Shown: piece by piece, positions 10,303-20,026 of the stretch
Position numbering within the stretch: position 1 is the stretch's first letter
Layout of the letters: every line of letters begins with the position of its first letter
From: Mongoliitalea daihaiensis
Lineage (GTDB): Bacteria > Bacteroidota > Bacteroidia > Cytophagales > Cyclobacteriaceae
Direction of reading: 5' to 3'
Assembly: GCF_021596945.1 (NCBI RefSeq)
Contig: NZ_CP063779.1
Coordinates: 3,198,001 to 3,262,000 of the forward strand
DNA: 64,000 bases
Notes under the pieces: model-generated
The model's input: only the letters and a program-made list of their open reading frames with translations
The model's database searches: none
What the model was told of the DNA's origin: nothing
Program-made: the position numbers and the translations under genes

Positions 10303-12599
10303 GTCTACGTTTCTTACATAGTATTTGGATGTTAGTGCTACTCCTAAGTTTCTTTTCGTGTAGTATAAAAAAATATATCCCGGAAGGCGAGCACTTGTAT
10401 ACTGCTCATAAACTAACCTTAGAGACTTCGATTAATAAACAGGATCGATCTAGATTGGAGTCCGAATTAACGCCCTTGATTCGTCCCAATCCAAATTCAA
10501 CCATACTCGGTCAACGCTTTGGACTATGGGCTTACTATAAAGGACAGCAAGAAAAACCAGGTTTTATCAACCGCTATTTGGCTAGAAAATTTGGAGAAGA
10601 GCCTGTTTATCTTTCCAATGTTCAACCACAGCGAACCGAAGGTATTTTATTGAATCGTCTGGAGAATAAAGGTTATTTTTTGGGTACATCTACATCAGAA
10701 GTAACTAAAGGAAGAAAGTATGCGCAGGTCGCTTATAGGTTAATTTTTGGAGAAGCCTATAAACTGGCAACCTATACCTTGCAAGAGGATACTTCTGCCT
10801 TGATGCTAACCATTCAGGAAGATCTTGAAAATACACTTCTACCGGTTGGGAGTAGATTTGATTTGGATCAATTGAAGGCTGAACGTACACGTATTGATGC
10901 GATGTTAAAAAGTAAAGGCTATTTTAATTTTAATGCAGACTTATTGATTTTTGAGGTAGATACGAATCAATACCAAGACAAGCAATTTGACCTATTACTA
11001 CGACTGAAAAGTAATGTTCCTCAGCGCTCTCTCCACCCTTATACCATACAAAATATTTCAGTTTTCCCAGATTTTTCCATATCCGGCAATAGACAAGCGA
11101 GAGATACAGTAGTTGTCAATGGAGTAGGGATTATACAGGATGAGTTAGTTTTTAAACCAGAATATTTGGAACCATACATCTTGTTTAAAAACAATACACG
11201 CTTCAATCCTACCACATCAAGATTGACAAGTAATCGATTATCTGCTATTGGTAATTTTCGGTATGTTAACATCGAGTTTCAACAGGCAGATACAGTTTTG
11301 ATGGAGAATGGGACGTATCCATTGAACGCACGTGTATTTCTGTCTCCATTAAATAAACGGAGTGTTCGAGCAGAACTTCAGGGAGTTACTAAATCCAATA
11401 CATTTGTTGGTCCGGGCTTAGTTTTGAATTATAGTAATCGAAATATATTTCAGGCGGGTGAAATCTTTACGCTCCGAGGAAATATTGGGTATGAACAACA
11501 AGTAGCATCTGGTCAGCGGGAAGCTTTGCGTTCCATAGAATTGGGATTACAAGCCAATTTGATCTTTCCACGGGTACTTTTTCCTATTCCGATCATGAAC
11601 CGTTTTCAAATTGCAATACCAAAAACTCGAATGGGACTAGGTTTTGAATACCAAAACCGCACGGATTTATATCTTATCCAATCTTACAATGCATCCTTTG
11701 GGTATTTTTGGAATGTCAATCGGTATGCCTATCACGAATTGAATCCATTGGCATTGAGTGTGGTTAACCTTGCGAGGACTACGCCTCAATTTGAGGAAAT
11801 TCTAAACTCCAATCCATTTTTAAGACGAAGTTTTGAGCAACAATTTATCCTGGGATTGAATTATGCATTCAATTATAATCAGTTGATAGATGAGAACAGA
11901 AAAACCCCTTTATTTTTCGCAAGTTCAATTGATATTGCTGGTAATAGTTTGTTTGCGGTTAATTCAATTTTTAACGCTAGAAACCCAGAGTCTTTTTTGG
12001 GATTAGAATATGCGCAATATGTTAAAGGCGATATTGATTTCCGTGTTTATCATCGTTTTAGTTCAGAAAACTTGCTGGTAGCAAGGTTTTTTGGAGGTAT
12101 AGGAGCTCCTTTGGGTAATTCTGTTTCTCTGCCATTTGTCAAGCAATATTTTAGTGGAGGACCTAGAAGTGTACGATCTTTCCGGATTCGTTCCTTGGGT
12201 CCAGGTTCATTTGTACCTCAAACAATTGGTACGGGTGGATTCTTTGATCAAGCAGGGGATATCATCATAGAGTCCAATTTGGAATACCGCTTTCCATTCA
12301 ACAAATACCTTAAAGGAGCATTGTTTGTAGATGCTGGGAATGTTTGGTTATTCAATGAAAATGAGGCGCTTCCAGGTGGAAAATTTTCCTCCAAATGGGC
12401 TGAACAATTGGGGGTAGGAGCAGGAATAGGACTTCGATTTGATATTCAAATCTTTGTATTACGATTTGATTTGGCTGCTCCTGTAAGACGCCCATGGTTA
12501 CAACAGGAAGATCGATGGATAAGAGATGTTAGATTTACGGATCGTGATTGGAGAAGGGATAATTTAATTTTAAATTTTGCAATCGGGTACCCTTTCTAG
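10299..12599 (+). CDS. tamL: TamL: lipidated TamA/BamA-family outer-membrane barrel
   Basis: A 766-residue protein with a lipoprotein signal (hydrophobic core then SFFSC, Cys at about residue 21), POTRA-like repeats in the N-terminal half, and a C-terminal 16-strand barrel region of the Omp85 family (GGPRSVRSFRIRSLGPGSF near residue 625; end FAIGYPF with terminal Phe). TamA proteins of other phyla are not lipidated; lipidated versions (TamL) are known from Bacteroidota. It overlaps tamB by 4 bp, so the two partners are translationally coupled. Role: outer-membrane protein assembly or lipid homeostasis with TamB. Confidence 0.9.
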   Translation: MSLRFLHSIWMLVLLLSFFSCSIKKYIPEGEHLYTAHKLTLETSINKQDRSRLESELTPLIRPNPNSTILGQRFGLWAYYKGQQEKPGFINRYLARKFGEEPVYLSNVQPQRTEGILLNRLENKGYFLGTSTSEVTKGRKYAQVAYRLIFGEAYKLATYTLQEDTSALMLTIQEDLENTLLPVGSRFDLDQLKAERTRIDAMLKSKGYFNFNADLLIFEVDTNQYQDKQFDLLLRLKSNVPQRSLHPYTIQNISVFPDFSISGNRQARDTVVVNGVGIIQDELVFKPEYLEPYILFKNNTRFNPTTSRLTSNRLSAIGNFRYVNIEFQQADTVLMENGTYPLNARVFLSPLNKRSVRAELQGVTKSNTFVGPGLVLNYSNRNIFQAGEIFTLRGNIGYEQQVASGQREALRSIELGLQANLIFPRVLFPIPIMNRFQIAIPKTRMGLGFEYQNRTDLYLIQSYNASFGYFWNVNRYAYHELNPLALSVVNLARTTPQFEEILNSNPFLRRSFEQQFILGLNYAFNYNQLIDENRKTPLFFASSIDIAGNSLFAVNSIFNARNPESFLGLEYAQYVKGDIDFRVYHRFSSENLLVARFFGGIGAPLGNSVSLPFVKQYFSGGPRSVRSFRIRSLGPGSFVPQTIGTGGFFDQAGDIIIESNLEYRFPFNKYLKGALFVDAGNVWLFNENEALPGGKFSSKWAEQLGVGAGIGLRFDIQIFVLRFDLAAPVRRPWLQQEDRWIRDVRFTDRDWRRDNLILNFAIGYPF

Positions 12600-12829
12600 G
12601 CTTTTTTTAGATACAATTCAAACTCCAATGGACTAGATGCTTTAAATTCATCTACTTCTAAATCTTCGAAAATTTCTTCATCAAATTTTAAATCAGTTTT
12701 CTCTACGGTTCCATTTGGATGTATAATTAGCTCGGTACCTGAAAATGAATCAGGGTCTACTTTAACCAGTACTTGATAATCATCAAAAATCCGTTTAAAA
12801 TACTGAGGGATACTTTTTGCTTTTTTCAT
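12596..12829 (-). CDS. Small acidic protein, unknown function
   Basis: A 77-residue soluble protein, convergent with tamL and overlapping its stop codon by 4 bp. The N-terminus is basic (MKKAKSIPQYFKRIF), the rest acidic (KFDEEIFEDLEVDEF). No membrane span, signal peptide or motif is recognised. The balanced composition and an ATG start in an otherwise gene-free gap support a real gene. Confidence 0.55.
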   Translation of the reverse strand: MKKAKSIPQYFKRIFDDYQVLVKVDPDSFSGTELIIHPNGTVEKTDLKFDEEIFEDLEVDEFKASSPLEFELYLKKA

Positions 12830-12957
12830 TGCGGAAATTTAGATAAAATAAGGAATGCTCCCAAATTCCAATGAGATAGATTTTTGACTACAGATGAACC
12901 ATTTATTGATCATTTTCACCTTATTTATGAAAAAAAGCAAAAAATTGAGATTCTTCA

Positions 12958-12987
12958 TTTGACTTTGTAAAAGCATTTCTATATTTG
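12958..12987 (+). promoter_or_regulatory. Promoter of the trp operon
   Basis: TTTG at 12958-12961, an 18-bp spacer, then TATATTTG at 12980-12987, matching the Bacteroidota -33/-7 consensus. Transcription would start near 12994, about 13 nt before the leader-peptide ATG. Confidence 0.65.
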
Positions 12988-13006
12988 TTTCATAATTACT
13001 TATACA

Positions 13007-13081
13007 ATGAATTTAAACATGAACTATTGGTGGTGGCATTCTAATTCTTTCCTTCGGAAGAACCTTAAAGCTATTGCCTGA
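13007..13081 (+). CDS. trpL: trp operon leader peptide
   Basis: A 24-codon ORF encodes MNLNMNYWWWHSNSFLRKNL followed by KAIA and a TGA stop. Three consecutive TGG Trp codons sit at 13028-13036. It lies between a good promoter and an intrinsic terminator, 75 bp before trpE. This is the classical layout of ribosome-mediated attenuation: when charged tRNA-Trp is scarce, the ribosome stalls at the Trp codons and the terminator downstream is prevented. Bacteroidota lack TRAP-type control as far as I know, so a leader peptide is a sensible mechanism. Confidence 0.85.
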   Translation: MNLNMNYWWWHSNSFLRKNLKAIA

Positions 13082-13140
13082 TATGTAGTGTTAAAAAATA
13101 TATTTCAAAGGCTTGCTGGTTTTTCCCGCAAGCCTTTTTT
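13069..13140 (+). terminator. trp attenuator: terminator with candidate antiterminator
   Basis: The terminator is a perfect 10-bp stem, AAAGGCTTGC (13107-13116) with GCAAGCCTTT (13128-13137), an 11-nt loop and a run of T to 13140. A competing antiterminator can form between AGC-tatt-GCCT (13069-13079) and AGGC-tt-GCT (13109-13117), which uses the left arm of the terminator. The antiterminator left arm overlaps the end of the leader ORF, so a ribosome completing translation would block it and allow termination. Confidence 0.8.
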
Positions 13141-13156
13141 AGTTTTTACTGAACCT

Positions 13157-14563
13157 ATGAAACGATTTAATTTACAAACAAATTACAAAAAGGTATTAGC
13201 AGATACGATTACTCCTGTAAGTATTTACTTGCAAATCCGTGATCGATTTTCCAATCCTATATTGCTAGAAAGCTCCGATTATCATGGACAAGATAACAGC
13301 TATTCCTATGTTTGCTTCAATCCTCTGGCTTCCTTTGTCTTGAATAATAGTCAGGTAAAAGAAACCTTGCCAGATGGAAGTGTTTTGGAATACCCAGTGG
13401 GTAAGGAAAAAGCATTGATGGATGCCCTGAGAGAATTTTCCTCCAAATTTAAAGACGATAATGGAAAGCATAAATTTATATCCAACGGTCTTTTTGGCTA
13501 TATCCAATACGATACAGTTAGCTTTTTTGAAGATATTGAATTGAAGGATAGAGATTCTTTGGGTGTTCCGATGATGCAGTATGCTGTCTATCAAAATGTA
13601 ATTGTAGTGGATCATTTCAAAAATGAAATGTACCTATTTGAACATCAGATTGAAGGCTCTCCTAAGGAACCTGTCATGCCTTTGTTGGAGACGATTTTGA
13701 ATTCAAAGAATATTCCTTCTTATAGTTTCAAAACAGTAGGAGAGGAATTTTCCAATTATTCGGATGAAGAATTTCTTGATATCTTAAAGAAAGGTCAAGA
13801 GCATTGTTTCCGTGGGGACGTGTTTCAAATCGTACTTTCCCGCAGGTTTTCCTCTAAATTCAAAGGTGATGAATTCAATGTGTACCGAGCTTTGCGATCC
13901 GTGAACCCTTCACCCTATTTGTTTTATTTTGATTATGGTTCATTCAAAGTATTTGGTAGTTCGCCCGAAGCACAGATAGTGGTTAAAAATAACAAAGCCA
14001 CGATTTATCCTATTGCAGGAACCTTCAAGCGAACAGGCAATGATTTAGCGGATGCAAGTTTGGCACGTAAACTTTATGATGACCCTAAAGAGAATTCCGA
14101 ACATGTCATGTTGGTAGATTTAGCTCGAAATGACTTGAGCAGAAGTTCGGAAAAAGTTGAAGTTGAAGTATTTAAAGAGATTCAGTACTACTCTCATGTC
14201 ATCCATTTAGTATCCAAAGTAACAGGTACTTTGCCAGAAAATGCTAATCCTTTGCAATTGGTTGCAGATACTTTTCCAGCGGGGACTTTATCTGGTGCTC
14301 CTAAATACAAAGCGATGGAGATTATTGATAACCTTGAAAATATGCGTCGGACATTTTATGGAGGAGCTATCGGTTTTTTAGGTTTCAATGGAGACTTTAA
14401 CCATGCTATCTTGATCCGTTCGTTTGTTTCTGAAAACAACGAACTCAGATATCAGGCAGGTGCAGGAGTGGTGGCTAAATCATCTATTCAATCGGAATTA
14501 CAAGAAGTAGCAAACAAATTAGAAGCATTGCGTGTGGCTTTAAAAGCAGCAGAGAAAATTTAA
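13157..14563 (+). CDS. trpE: Anthranilate synthase component I
   Basis: TrpE (468 residues from this start) converts chorismate and glutamine-derived ammonia to anthranilate, the first step to Trp. The Trp feedback-binding motif LLES appears near residue 35 (PILLESSDY), and the catalytic chorismate-binding half has PAGTLSGAPKYKAMEIID and YQAGAGVVAKS. The frame is open upstream to a GTG at 13088, but that would place the attenuator hairpin inside the gene; the ATG at 13157, giving MKRFNLQTNYKK, is the right start. First structural gene of the operon, 22 bp before trpG. Confidence 0.95.
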   Translation: MKRFNLQTNYKKVLADTITPVSIYLQIRDRFSNPILLESSDYHGQDNSYSYVCFNPLASFVLNNSQVKETLPDGSVLEYPVGKEKALMDALREFSSKFKDDNGKHKFISNGLFGYIQYDTVSFFEDIELKDRDSLGVPMMQYAVYQNVIVVDHFKNEMYLFEHQIEGSPKEPVMPLLETILNSKNIPSYSFKTVGEEFSNYSDEEFLDILKKGQEHCFRGDVFQIVLSRRFSSKFKGDEFNVYRALRSVNPSPYLFYFDYGSFKVFGSSPEAQIVVKNNKATIYPIAGTFKRTGNDLADASLARKLYDDPKENSEHVMLVDLARNDLSRSSEKVEVEVFKEIQYYSHVIHLVSKVTGTLPENANPLQLVADTFPAGTLSGAPKYKAMEIIDNLENMRRTFYGGAIGFLGFNGDFNHAILIRSFVSENNELRYQAGAGVVAKSSIQSELQEVANKLEALRVALKAAEKI

Positions 14564-14584
14564 GGGGTTTTCAGATTTAGGAGT

Positions 14585-15157
14585 ATGAAAATATTGGTGT
14601 TAGATAATTACGATTCATTCACATATAATTTGGTGTACATCATTCGTCAGCTTGGCTATGGTGCTCAAATGGATATTTATAGAAATGATAAAATTTCCAT
14701 AGAAGCAGTGGAAGCTTATGATAAAATTTTGCTCTCTCCAGGACCTGGGATTCCTTCGGAGGCAGGTATCATGCCGGCCTTATTGAAACAATATGCTTCC
14801 ACAAAGGATATTCTTGGGGTATGTTTAGGCCATCAAGCTATCGGGGAAGCTTTTGGGAGTGGATTGACCAATTTATCAGAAGTGGTTCACGGTTTAGCTT
14901 CGGAAGTCACGGTACAGGATGACCTGCTTTTCCAAGCCTTACCCAAGGAGTTTAAGGTAGGTAGGTATCATTCTTGGGTGATCAATGAACAAACCCTTCC
15001 TTCCTCTTTGAAAGTGACAGCCCGCACCCCCGATGGGCAAATTATGGCAGTTACGCATGAAGTATACCGGGTAAGGGGAGTACAATTTCATCCGGAGTCT
15101 ATCTTGACCGAGCATGGAGTGGAGATGATGCGGAATTGGTTGGAGGGGAACAGGTAA
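14585..15157 (+). CDS. trpG: Anthranilate synthase component II (glutamine amidotransferase)
   Basis: A 190-residue class I glutamine amidotransferase that supplies ammonia to TrpE. The nucleophile is Cys80 in GVCLGHQ; the His-Glu pair is in VQFHPESILTEHG near residue 170. It ends before an unusual 206-bp gap that separates it from trpD. Stand-alone length is normal for TrpG (also PabA-like), and the position next to trpE fixes the assignment. Confidence 0.95.
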   Translation: MKILVLDNYDSFTYNLVYIIRQLGYGAQMDIYRNDKISIEAVEAYDKILLSPGPGIPSEAGIMPALLKQYASTKDILGVCLGHQAIGEAFGSGLTNLSEVVHGLASEVTVQDDLLFQALPKEFKVGRYHSWVINEQTLPSSLKVTARTPDGQIMAVTHEVYRVRGVQFHPESILTEHGVEMMRNWLEGNR

Positions 15158-15363
15158 TCGTGAGGAGTAAGTAGGGAACAGGTAGGAATGAGAAATTAAG
15201 CATAAATAATTAGAAATAAGGGTTACTGTTATTAGGAGGAATGAAATCCAAAAACAGATGTGCGTTTTAACCTGACGTGTAGAGTCCAAATGTGGGCTTC
15301 AATCCATACTGAGGAAAGAAAAGCAAATCTTAATTCTAAGATCTAAAATCTAAGATAGAATCC
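15158..15363. repeat. Low-complexity spacer within the trp operon
   Basis: This 206-bp gap between trpG and trpD holds no gene. It starts with purine-rich sequence (GAGGAGTAAGTAGGGAACAG) and ends with a repetitive TCTAAGATCTAAAATCTAAG tract at about 15335-15357. Other genes of the operon are 1-21 bp apart or overlap, so the spacer looks like an insertion of repeat material. Confidence 0.5.
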
Positions 15364-16377
15364 ATGAAAGAGATATTAAATCAGTTAATTGAACATAAAA
15401 CACTCTCGAAAGCGCAAGCGAGAGAGGTGCTAAAAAACATTGCATCGGGCAACTATAATACAAGTCAAATTGCAGCTTTTATGACTGTTTATTTGATGCG
15501 GAGTATCACGGTAGACGAACTCTCTGGTTTTCGGGAGGCCATGTTGGAACTATGCGTTCCTGTCGAAATTCCTGAATATGATGCTATCGATTTGTGTGGA
15601 ACAGGAGGGGATGGCAAAGATACCTTTAATATTTCGACACTAGCTTCATTTATTGTGGCTGGTGCTGGACAGGCAGTGGCAAAGCATGGCAATACGGGGG
15701 TTTCTTCCATTTGCGGTTCTTCCAATCTCTTAGCCTCTTTTGGTTATGAATTTACTAATGATATCGATAAAATTCGTCGGAACTTGGACGAGGCTGGGAT
15801 ATGCTTTCTGCATGCTCCATTATTTCACCCCGCTATGAAACATGTAGCGCCCATTAGAAAAGAACTGGGTGTAAAAACTTTCTTCAATATGTTGGGGCCA
15901 ATGGTGAACCCTTCCTTTCCTAAAAAGCAATTAGTGGGCGTATTTAGTTTGGAGTTAGCTCGCTTGTATGGCTATCTCTACCAAGAGAATGAAGGAAGAT
16001 TTAGTATCTTACATGCATTGGATGGATATGACGAGATTTCATTGACAGGTGACTTCAAGATGATATCCAACGATGGAGAAAAGTTATATACACCAGCAGG
16101 TATAGGTTTGCCAAAAATAGTGGCCGCGAGCATAGCAGGAGGAGAGACGATTGCTGAGTCAGCCAAGATTTTTGAGCAAGTGTTGAAAGGTAAAGGAACT
16201 GCGGAACAAAATGCCGTGGTGATTGCAAATGCTGCTGCAGCCTTAGTCACAGCTGATGCTCAGATGGATTTTCCAACAGCCATAGCAAAAGCTACGGATT
16301 CTCTCATGGGGGGAAAGGCCCTTCAAGTTTTCCAAGCGTTACTTTCGCCTAAAACCAGTATTTCAATTAGCAATTAA
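15364..16377 (+). CDS. trpD: Anthranilate phosphoribosyltransferase
   Basis: A 337-residue enzyme joining anthranilate to PRPP. The PRPP loop CGTGGDGKDTFNIS is at about residues 78-91, followed by KHGNTGVSSICGSSN and the metal/anthranilate region HPAMKHVAPIRKELG. Full length for the family. It follows the low-complexity gap and is 8 bp before trpC. Confidence 0.95.
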   Translation: MKEILNQLIEHKTLSKAQAREVLKNIASGNYNTSQIAAFMTVYLMRSITVDELSGFREAMLELCVPVEIPEYDAIDLCGTGGDGKDTFNISTLASFIVAGAGQAVAKHGNTGVSSICGSSNLLASFGYEFTNDIDKIRRNLDEAGICFLHAPLFHPAMKHVAPIRKELGVKTFFNMLGPMVNPSFPKKQLVGVFSLELARLYGYLYQENEGRFSILHALDGYDEISLTGDFKMISNDGEKLYTPAGIGLPKIVAASIAGGETIAESAKIFEQVLKGKGTAEQNAVVIANAAAALVTADAQMDFPTAIAKATDSLMGGKALQVFQALLSPKTSISISN

Positions 16378-16385
16378 CAATTCGT

Positions 16386-17198
16386 ATGAATATTCTTGAT
16401 AAAATTATCGCCCACAAGGCAACGGAAGTAGCAGAAAATAAAAGCTTGGTACCTGTAAAGCTTTTGGAAAAAAGTATCTATTTTAAATCAGAAGTGGTAT
16501 CCATGAAACGGTACATCACTAGAGGAGATAAAACAGGTATCATCGCTGAGTTTAAACGTAAGTCTCCTTCTAAGGGAGTAATCAATGGAGCAGCGAGTGT
16601 GGAGGCTACCACCATTGGTTACATGCAGGCAGGCGCATCTGCCTTGTCTATATTGACTGATCACGAGTTCTTTGGTGGTAAAAATGACGACCTATCGATC
16701 GCTCGAAAATATAATTTTTGTCCCATTCTTAGGAAGGATTTCATCATTGACGAATATCAATTGATTGAAGCGAAATCTGTAGGAGCTGATTGTATTTTGC
16801 TTATAGCAGCGGCTTTAACACCTGAAAAATTACGCTCCTTGGCTTCCTTTGCAAAAAGTTTGGGATTGGAAGTTTTGATGGAAGTACATGATGGAGATGA
16901 GTTAGAAAGAAGCCTGAATGAACACCTGGATTTAGTGGGTGTCAATAATCGAAGTTTAAAAACATTTGATGTCAGCTTGGAAACCTCCTACTCCTTGGTG
17001 AATGCCATTCCAAAAGAGTTTGTGAAGATTTCAGAAAGCGGGATTTCAAGTCCTGAGACCTTGATAGAATTAAAGCAGGCAGGTTTTGATGGATTTTTGA
17101 TAGGTGAAAACTTTATGAAAACCAGTAGACCAGAACAGGCGGCATTAAACTTCATGAATGCATACAGGAAATTAATAAAAACTACTCAAGTGATCTAA
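16386..17198 (+). CDS. trpC: Indole-3-glycerol phosphate synthase
   Basis: A 270-residue TIM-barrel enzyme that closes the indole ring. Family motifs include IIAEFKRKSPSKG (catalytic Lys in the first strand), ALSILTDHEFFGG, PILRKDFIIDEYQ with the second Lys, and ISESGI near the C-terminus. It stands alone and is not fused to TrpF. It ends 1 bp before trpF. Confidence 0.95.
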   Translation: MNILDKIIAHKATEVAENKSLVPVKLLEKSIYFKSEVVSMKRYITRGDKTGIIAEFKRKSPSKGVINGAASVEATTIGYMQAGASALSILTDHEFFGGKNDDLSIARKYNFCPILRKDFIIDEYQLIEAKSVGADCILLIAAALTPEKLRSLASFAKSLGLEVLMEVHDGDELERSLNEHLDLVGVNNRSLKTFDVSLETSYSLVNAIPKEFVKISESGISSPETLIELKQAGFDGFLIGENFMKTSRPEQAALNFMNAYRKLIKTTQVI

Positions 17199-17199
17199 G

Positions 17200-17850
17200 A
17201 TGCTTTTGAAAGTCTGTGGAATGCGGGATGTTGAAAATATGCGAGGTTTGGAGGAAGAAGTTCGCCCGGATTATATGGGGATGATTTTCTATCCACCATC
17301 CCCACGCTATGTGGAGTCGAAAAATTCTGAAGACTATGCCACTATCCAACTCCCGAAAGTAGGGGTATTTGTCAATGAACCCGTAGATAAGGTCTTGGAG
17401 ACAATTGAGTTGTTTGGGTTGAATGGCGTTCAATTACATGGAAGAGAATCCATGCAATACATTGAAGAGCTTCGGGAAAAGTCTGAGGTCTTTGTATGGA
17501 AAGTTTGGTCTGTGAAAGACAACCTAGACTGGGATGCATTAGCATTGGTTGAACCTGTGGTGGATGCTTTTCTATTTGATACATTCACAGAGGCACATGG
17601 AGGAAGTGGCAAGGTGTTCAATTGGCAAATTTTAGAAACTTATCCATTTTCTACGCCATTCTTTTTGAGTGGGGGATTAGGTCAGGAGCATGCAGCAGCA
17701 ATCAGAGAATTAAAAGAGCGTATCCCACAGCTAGTGGGAGTTGACTTAAATTCAAAATTTGAAATAAGTCCTGGATTTAAAGATATTAAGCGATTAGTCG
17801 CATTTAAAAATAGTTTAGTAAATACAGAAATAAACGAGGGAAGCAGATGA
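17200..17850 (+). CDS. trpF: Phosphoribosylanthranilate isomerase
   Basis: A 216-residue TIM barrel performing the Amadori rearrangement of phosphoribosylanthranilate. The catalytic Cys is in LKVCGMRD at the N-terminus, the general acid Asp in [20 protein letters not shown], and the phosphate loop in FFLSGGLG and [10 protein letters not shown]. The stop overlaps the trpB start by 4 bp (ATGA). Confidence 0.95.
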   Translation: MLLKVCGMRDVENMRGLEEEVRPDYMGMIFYPPSPRYVESKNSEDYATIQLPKVGVFVNEPVDKVLETIELFGLNGVQLHGRESMQYIEELREKSEVFVWKVWSVKDNLDWDALALVEPVVDAFLFDTFTEAHGGSGKVFNWQILETYPFSTPFFLSGGLGQEHAAAIRELKERIPQLVGVDLNSKFEISPGFKDIKRLVAFKNSLVNTEINEGSR

Positions 17851-19025
17851 TACAAGTTGATGAAAAAGGATTCTACGGCAAATTTGGTGGTGCCTATATC
17901 CCGGAAATGTTACATCCCAATATCGAGGAATTGCGTGAGAATTATGAACAAATCGTGGCAACTCCTGAATTTCAATTGGAGTTTAATGCGCTATTGAAGG
18001 ATTTTGTAGGCAGGCCTACGCCGCTATATCTGGCTTCTCGCTTATCCGAAAAGTATGGAGCAAAGATTTATCTGAAGCGCGAAGATTTATGTCATACAGG
18101 AGCTCATAAAGTAAATAATACCGTAGGGCAGATTATTTTGGCTAAAAAACTCGGTAAAAAACGAATTATCGCAGAGACGGGAGCGGGGCAACATGGAGTA
18201 GCCACGGCCACTGTATGTGCATTGATGGGTATGGAGTGTACGATTTACATGGGAGCCTTGGATATTCAGCGGCAGCGCCCCAATGTAGAGCGAATGCGTA
18301 TTTTGGGTGCCAAGGTTGTACCAGCAACTTCGGGTAGCCAAACCTTGAAAGATGCCACCAATGAAGCGATGAGGCAATGGATCAATAATCCTGTGGACAC
18401 GCATTACATCATTGGTTCTGTGGTAGGTCCTCACCCGTATCCAGAAATGGTGGCACGCTTCCAATCGGTGATTTCCAAGGAAATCAAGGCCCAGTTGATG
18501 GAGAAAGAAGGCACTGAAAATCCTGATATTCTAATAGCGTGTGTTGGTGGAGGTAGCAATGCAGCAGGAACGTTCTATCATTATTACAACATTCCTCAAG
18601 TTCGCTTAGTGGCGGCTGAGGCAGCCGGTTTGGGTATTTCCTCAGGAAAATCTGCTGCAACCACAGCTTTGGGAACTCCAGGTATTTTACACGGTAGCAA
18701 AACCTTATTGATGCAAACGGAGGATGGTCAAGTTATTGAACCACATTCAATATCTGCTGGCTTGGATTATCCTGGTATAGGACCAGTTCATGCGCATTTA
18801 TTTGATATCGGGAGGGGAGAGTTTGTTGCCGTAGAAGATGAAGATGCGATGAAAGCAGGGATAGAGCTGAGTCGATTGGAAGGTATTATTCCGGCCATTG
18901 AAACTGCCCACGCTATCCATGCATTAAACATGATCGAATACAATTCCAGCGATGTTATTGTCATCAACCTATCAGGTAGAGGGGATAAAGATTTGGATAC
19001 CTATATCAAGTGGGGAGGGTATTGA
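17847..19025 (+). CDS. trpB: Tryptophan synthase beta chain
   Basis: A 392-residue PLP enzyme that condenses indole with serine. The PLP lysine is in [13 protein letters not shown] (about Lys88), the phosphate-binding loop in [10 protein letters not shown], and the tunnel-gating region in [12 protein letters not shown]. This is the standard TrpB1 form. It overlaps trpF by 4 bp but is separated from its partner trpA by 223 bp of repeat-like DNA. Confidence 0.96.
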   Translation: MIQVDEKGFYGKFGGAYIPEMLHPNIEELRENYEQIVATPEFQLEFNALLKDFVGRPTPLYLASRLSEKYGAKIYLKREDLCHTGAHKVNNTVGQIILAKKLGKKRIIAETGAGQHGVATATVCALMGMECTIYMGALDIQRQRPNVERMRILGAKVVPATSGSQTLKDATNEAMRQWINNPVDTHYIIGSVVGPHPYPEMVARFQSVISKEIKAQLMEKEGTENPDILIACVGGGSNAAGTFYHYYNIPQVRLVAAEAAGLGISSGKSAATTALGTPGILHGSKTLLMQTEDGQVIEPHSISAGLDYPGIGPVHAHLFDIGRGEFVAVEDEDAMKAGIELSRLEGIIPAIETAHAIHALNMIEYNSSDVIVINLSGRGDKDLDTYIKWGGY

Positions 19026-19248
19026 GAGGTTAGGAGCGAGAGACTAGAAGCGAGAGGCGAGATACGAGAAGCTAGATAGTAGAAGCAAGCATTTAACCAC
19101 TTGAAGCGGGTGAAACCATTAGGGGCCATGTGGTAATAGGCTATTGTTGATGCTGGCTAGAAAGTCCAATCGTGACGACCAATAGAGTGGCCTTGGGTTT
19201 TAATCCTTGGAAAAAATAGTTTAATGAGGTGTTAACAAAACATTCATA
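19026..19248. repeat. Low-complexity spacer between trpB and trpA
   Basis: No gene is visible in this 223-bp spacer. Its first 60 bp are a degenerate purine-rich tandem tract (AGCGAGAGACTAGAAGCGAG, then GAGGCGAGATACGAGAAGC). At least 20 bp of it recur exactly at about 22016-22036. The rest, 19090-19240, is not low-complexity and I cannot assign it. Confidence 0.55.
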
Positions 19249-20022
19249 ATGAATCGATTACATAGATTATTTGAACAAAAGCAAGAACGGGTACTATCCA
19301 TTTATTTCACGGCTGGATTTCCCCAATTAGAAGATACATTGCCCGTAATGCAGGCATTGGAATCAGCGGGAGCGGATATCATTGAAGTTGGGATGCCATA
19401 TTCAGATCCCATTGCGGATGGGCCCACTATTCAGGATTCCAATATGGTTGCTTTGGAAAATGGTATGAATATGAAGAAACTTTTCCAGCAGCTTGAGCAC
19501 ATGCGGGAAAGTATTTCCATTCCAGTAGTGCTGATGGGCTATTTAAATCCCATCATTCAATATGGGATAGAGGCTTTTTGTAAAAAATGCCAAGAGCTCG
19601 GTGTTGATGGTTTAATTATTCCCGACTTACCAGTTCAGCAATATTTGGATGAATACAAAGATTTATTTGAATTACATGGGCTATCCAATACCTTCTTAAT
19701 TTCACCGCAGACCAGTGAACAGCGGATTCGGGAAATTGATGCGCATTCCAGTGGATTCATCTACATGGTTTCCAGTCATAGCATCACAGGTGCTAAAGCT
19801 GAAATTTCGGAAGAACAAATTGCCTATTTCAAACGAGTAGAAGCAATGAATCTCAGCAATGCCCGATTGATAGGTTTTGGAATTTCAGATAAAAAAACAT
19901 TTCTCACAGCATCAACTTACAGCCAAGGAGCTATCATTGGTAGTGCATTTATCAAAGTGCTTAAAGACAGCAAGGATTTATCGAAAGATATTCATGCATA
20001 CATACAATCCATAATTTCTTAA
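19249..20022 (+). CDS. trpA: Tryptophan synthase alpha chain
   Basis: A 257-residue TIM barrel that cleaves indole-3-glycerol phosphate and channels indole to TrpB. The catalytic Glu is in DIIEVGMPYSDP and the Asp in IADGPTIQDS; the phosphate site includes GFGIS and GAIIGSAFIK. The start codon follows the trpB-trpA spacer. DAHP synthase begins 4 bp after the stop. Confidence 0.95.
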   Translation: MNRLHRLFEQKQERVLSIYFTAGFPQLEDTLPVMQALESAGADIIEVGMPYSDPIADGPTIQDSNMVALENGMNMKKLFQQLEHMRESISIPVVLMGYLNPIIQYGIEAFCKKCQELGVDGLIIPDLPVQQYLDEYKDLFELHGLSNTFLISPQTSEQRIREIDAHSSGFIYMVSSHSITGAKAEISEEQIAYFKRVEAMNLSNARLIGFGISDKKTFLTASTYSQGAIIGSAFIKVLKDSKDLSKDIHAYIQSIIS

Positions 20023-20026
20023 GATC

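Noticed and set aside
13088-13156. N-terminal extension of TrpE from GTG 13088
   Set aside because: The stretch contains the attenuator hairpin and T-run, and has no TrpE-like residues.
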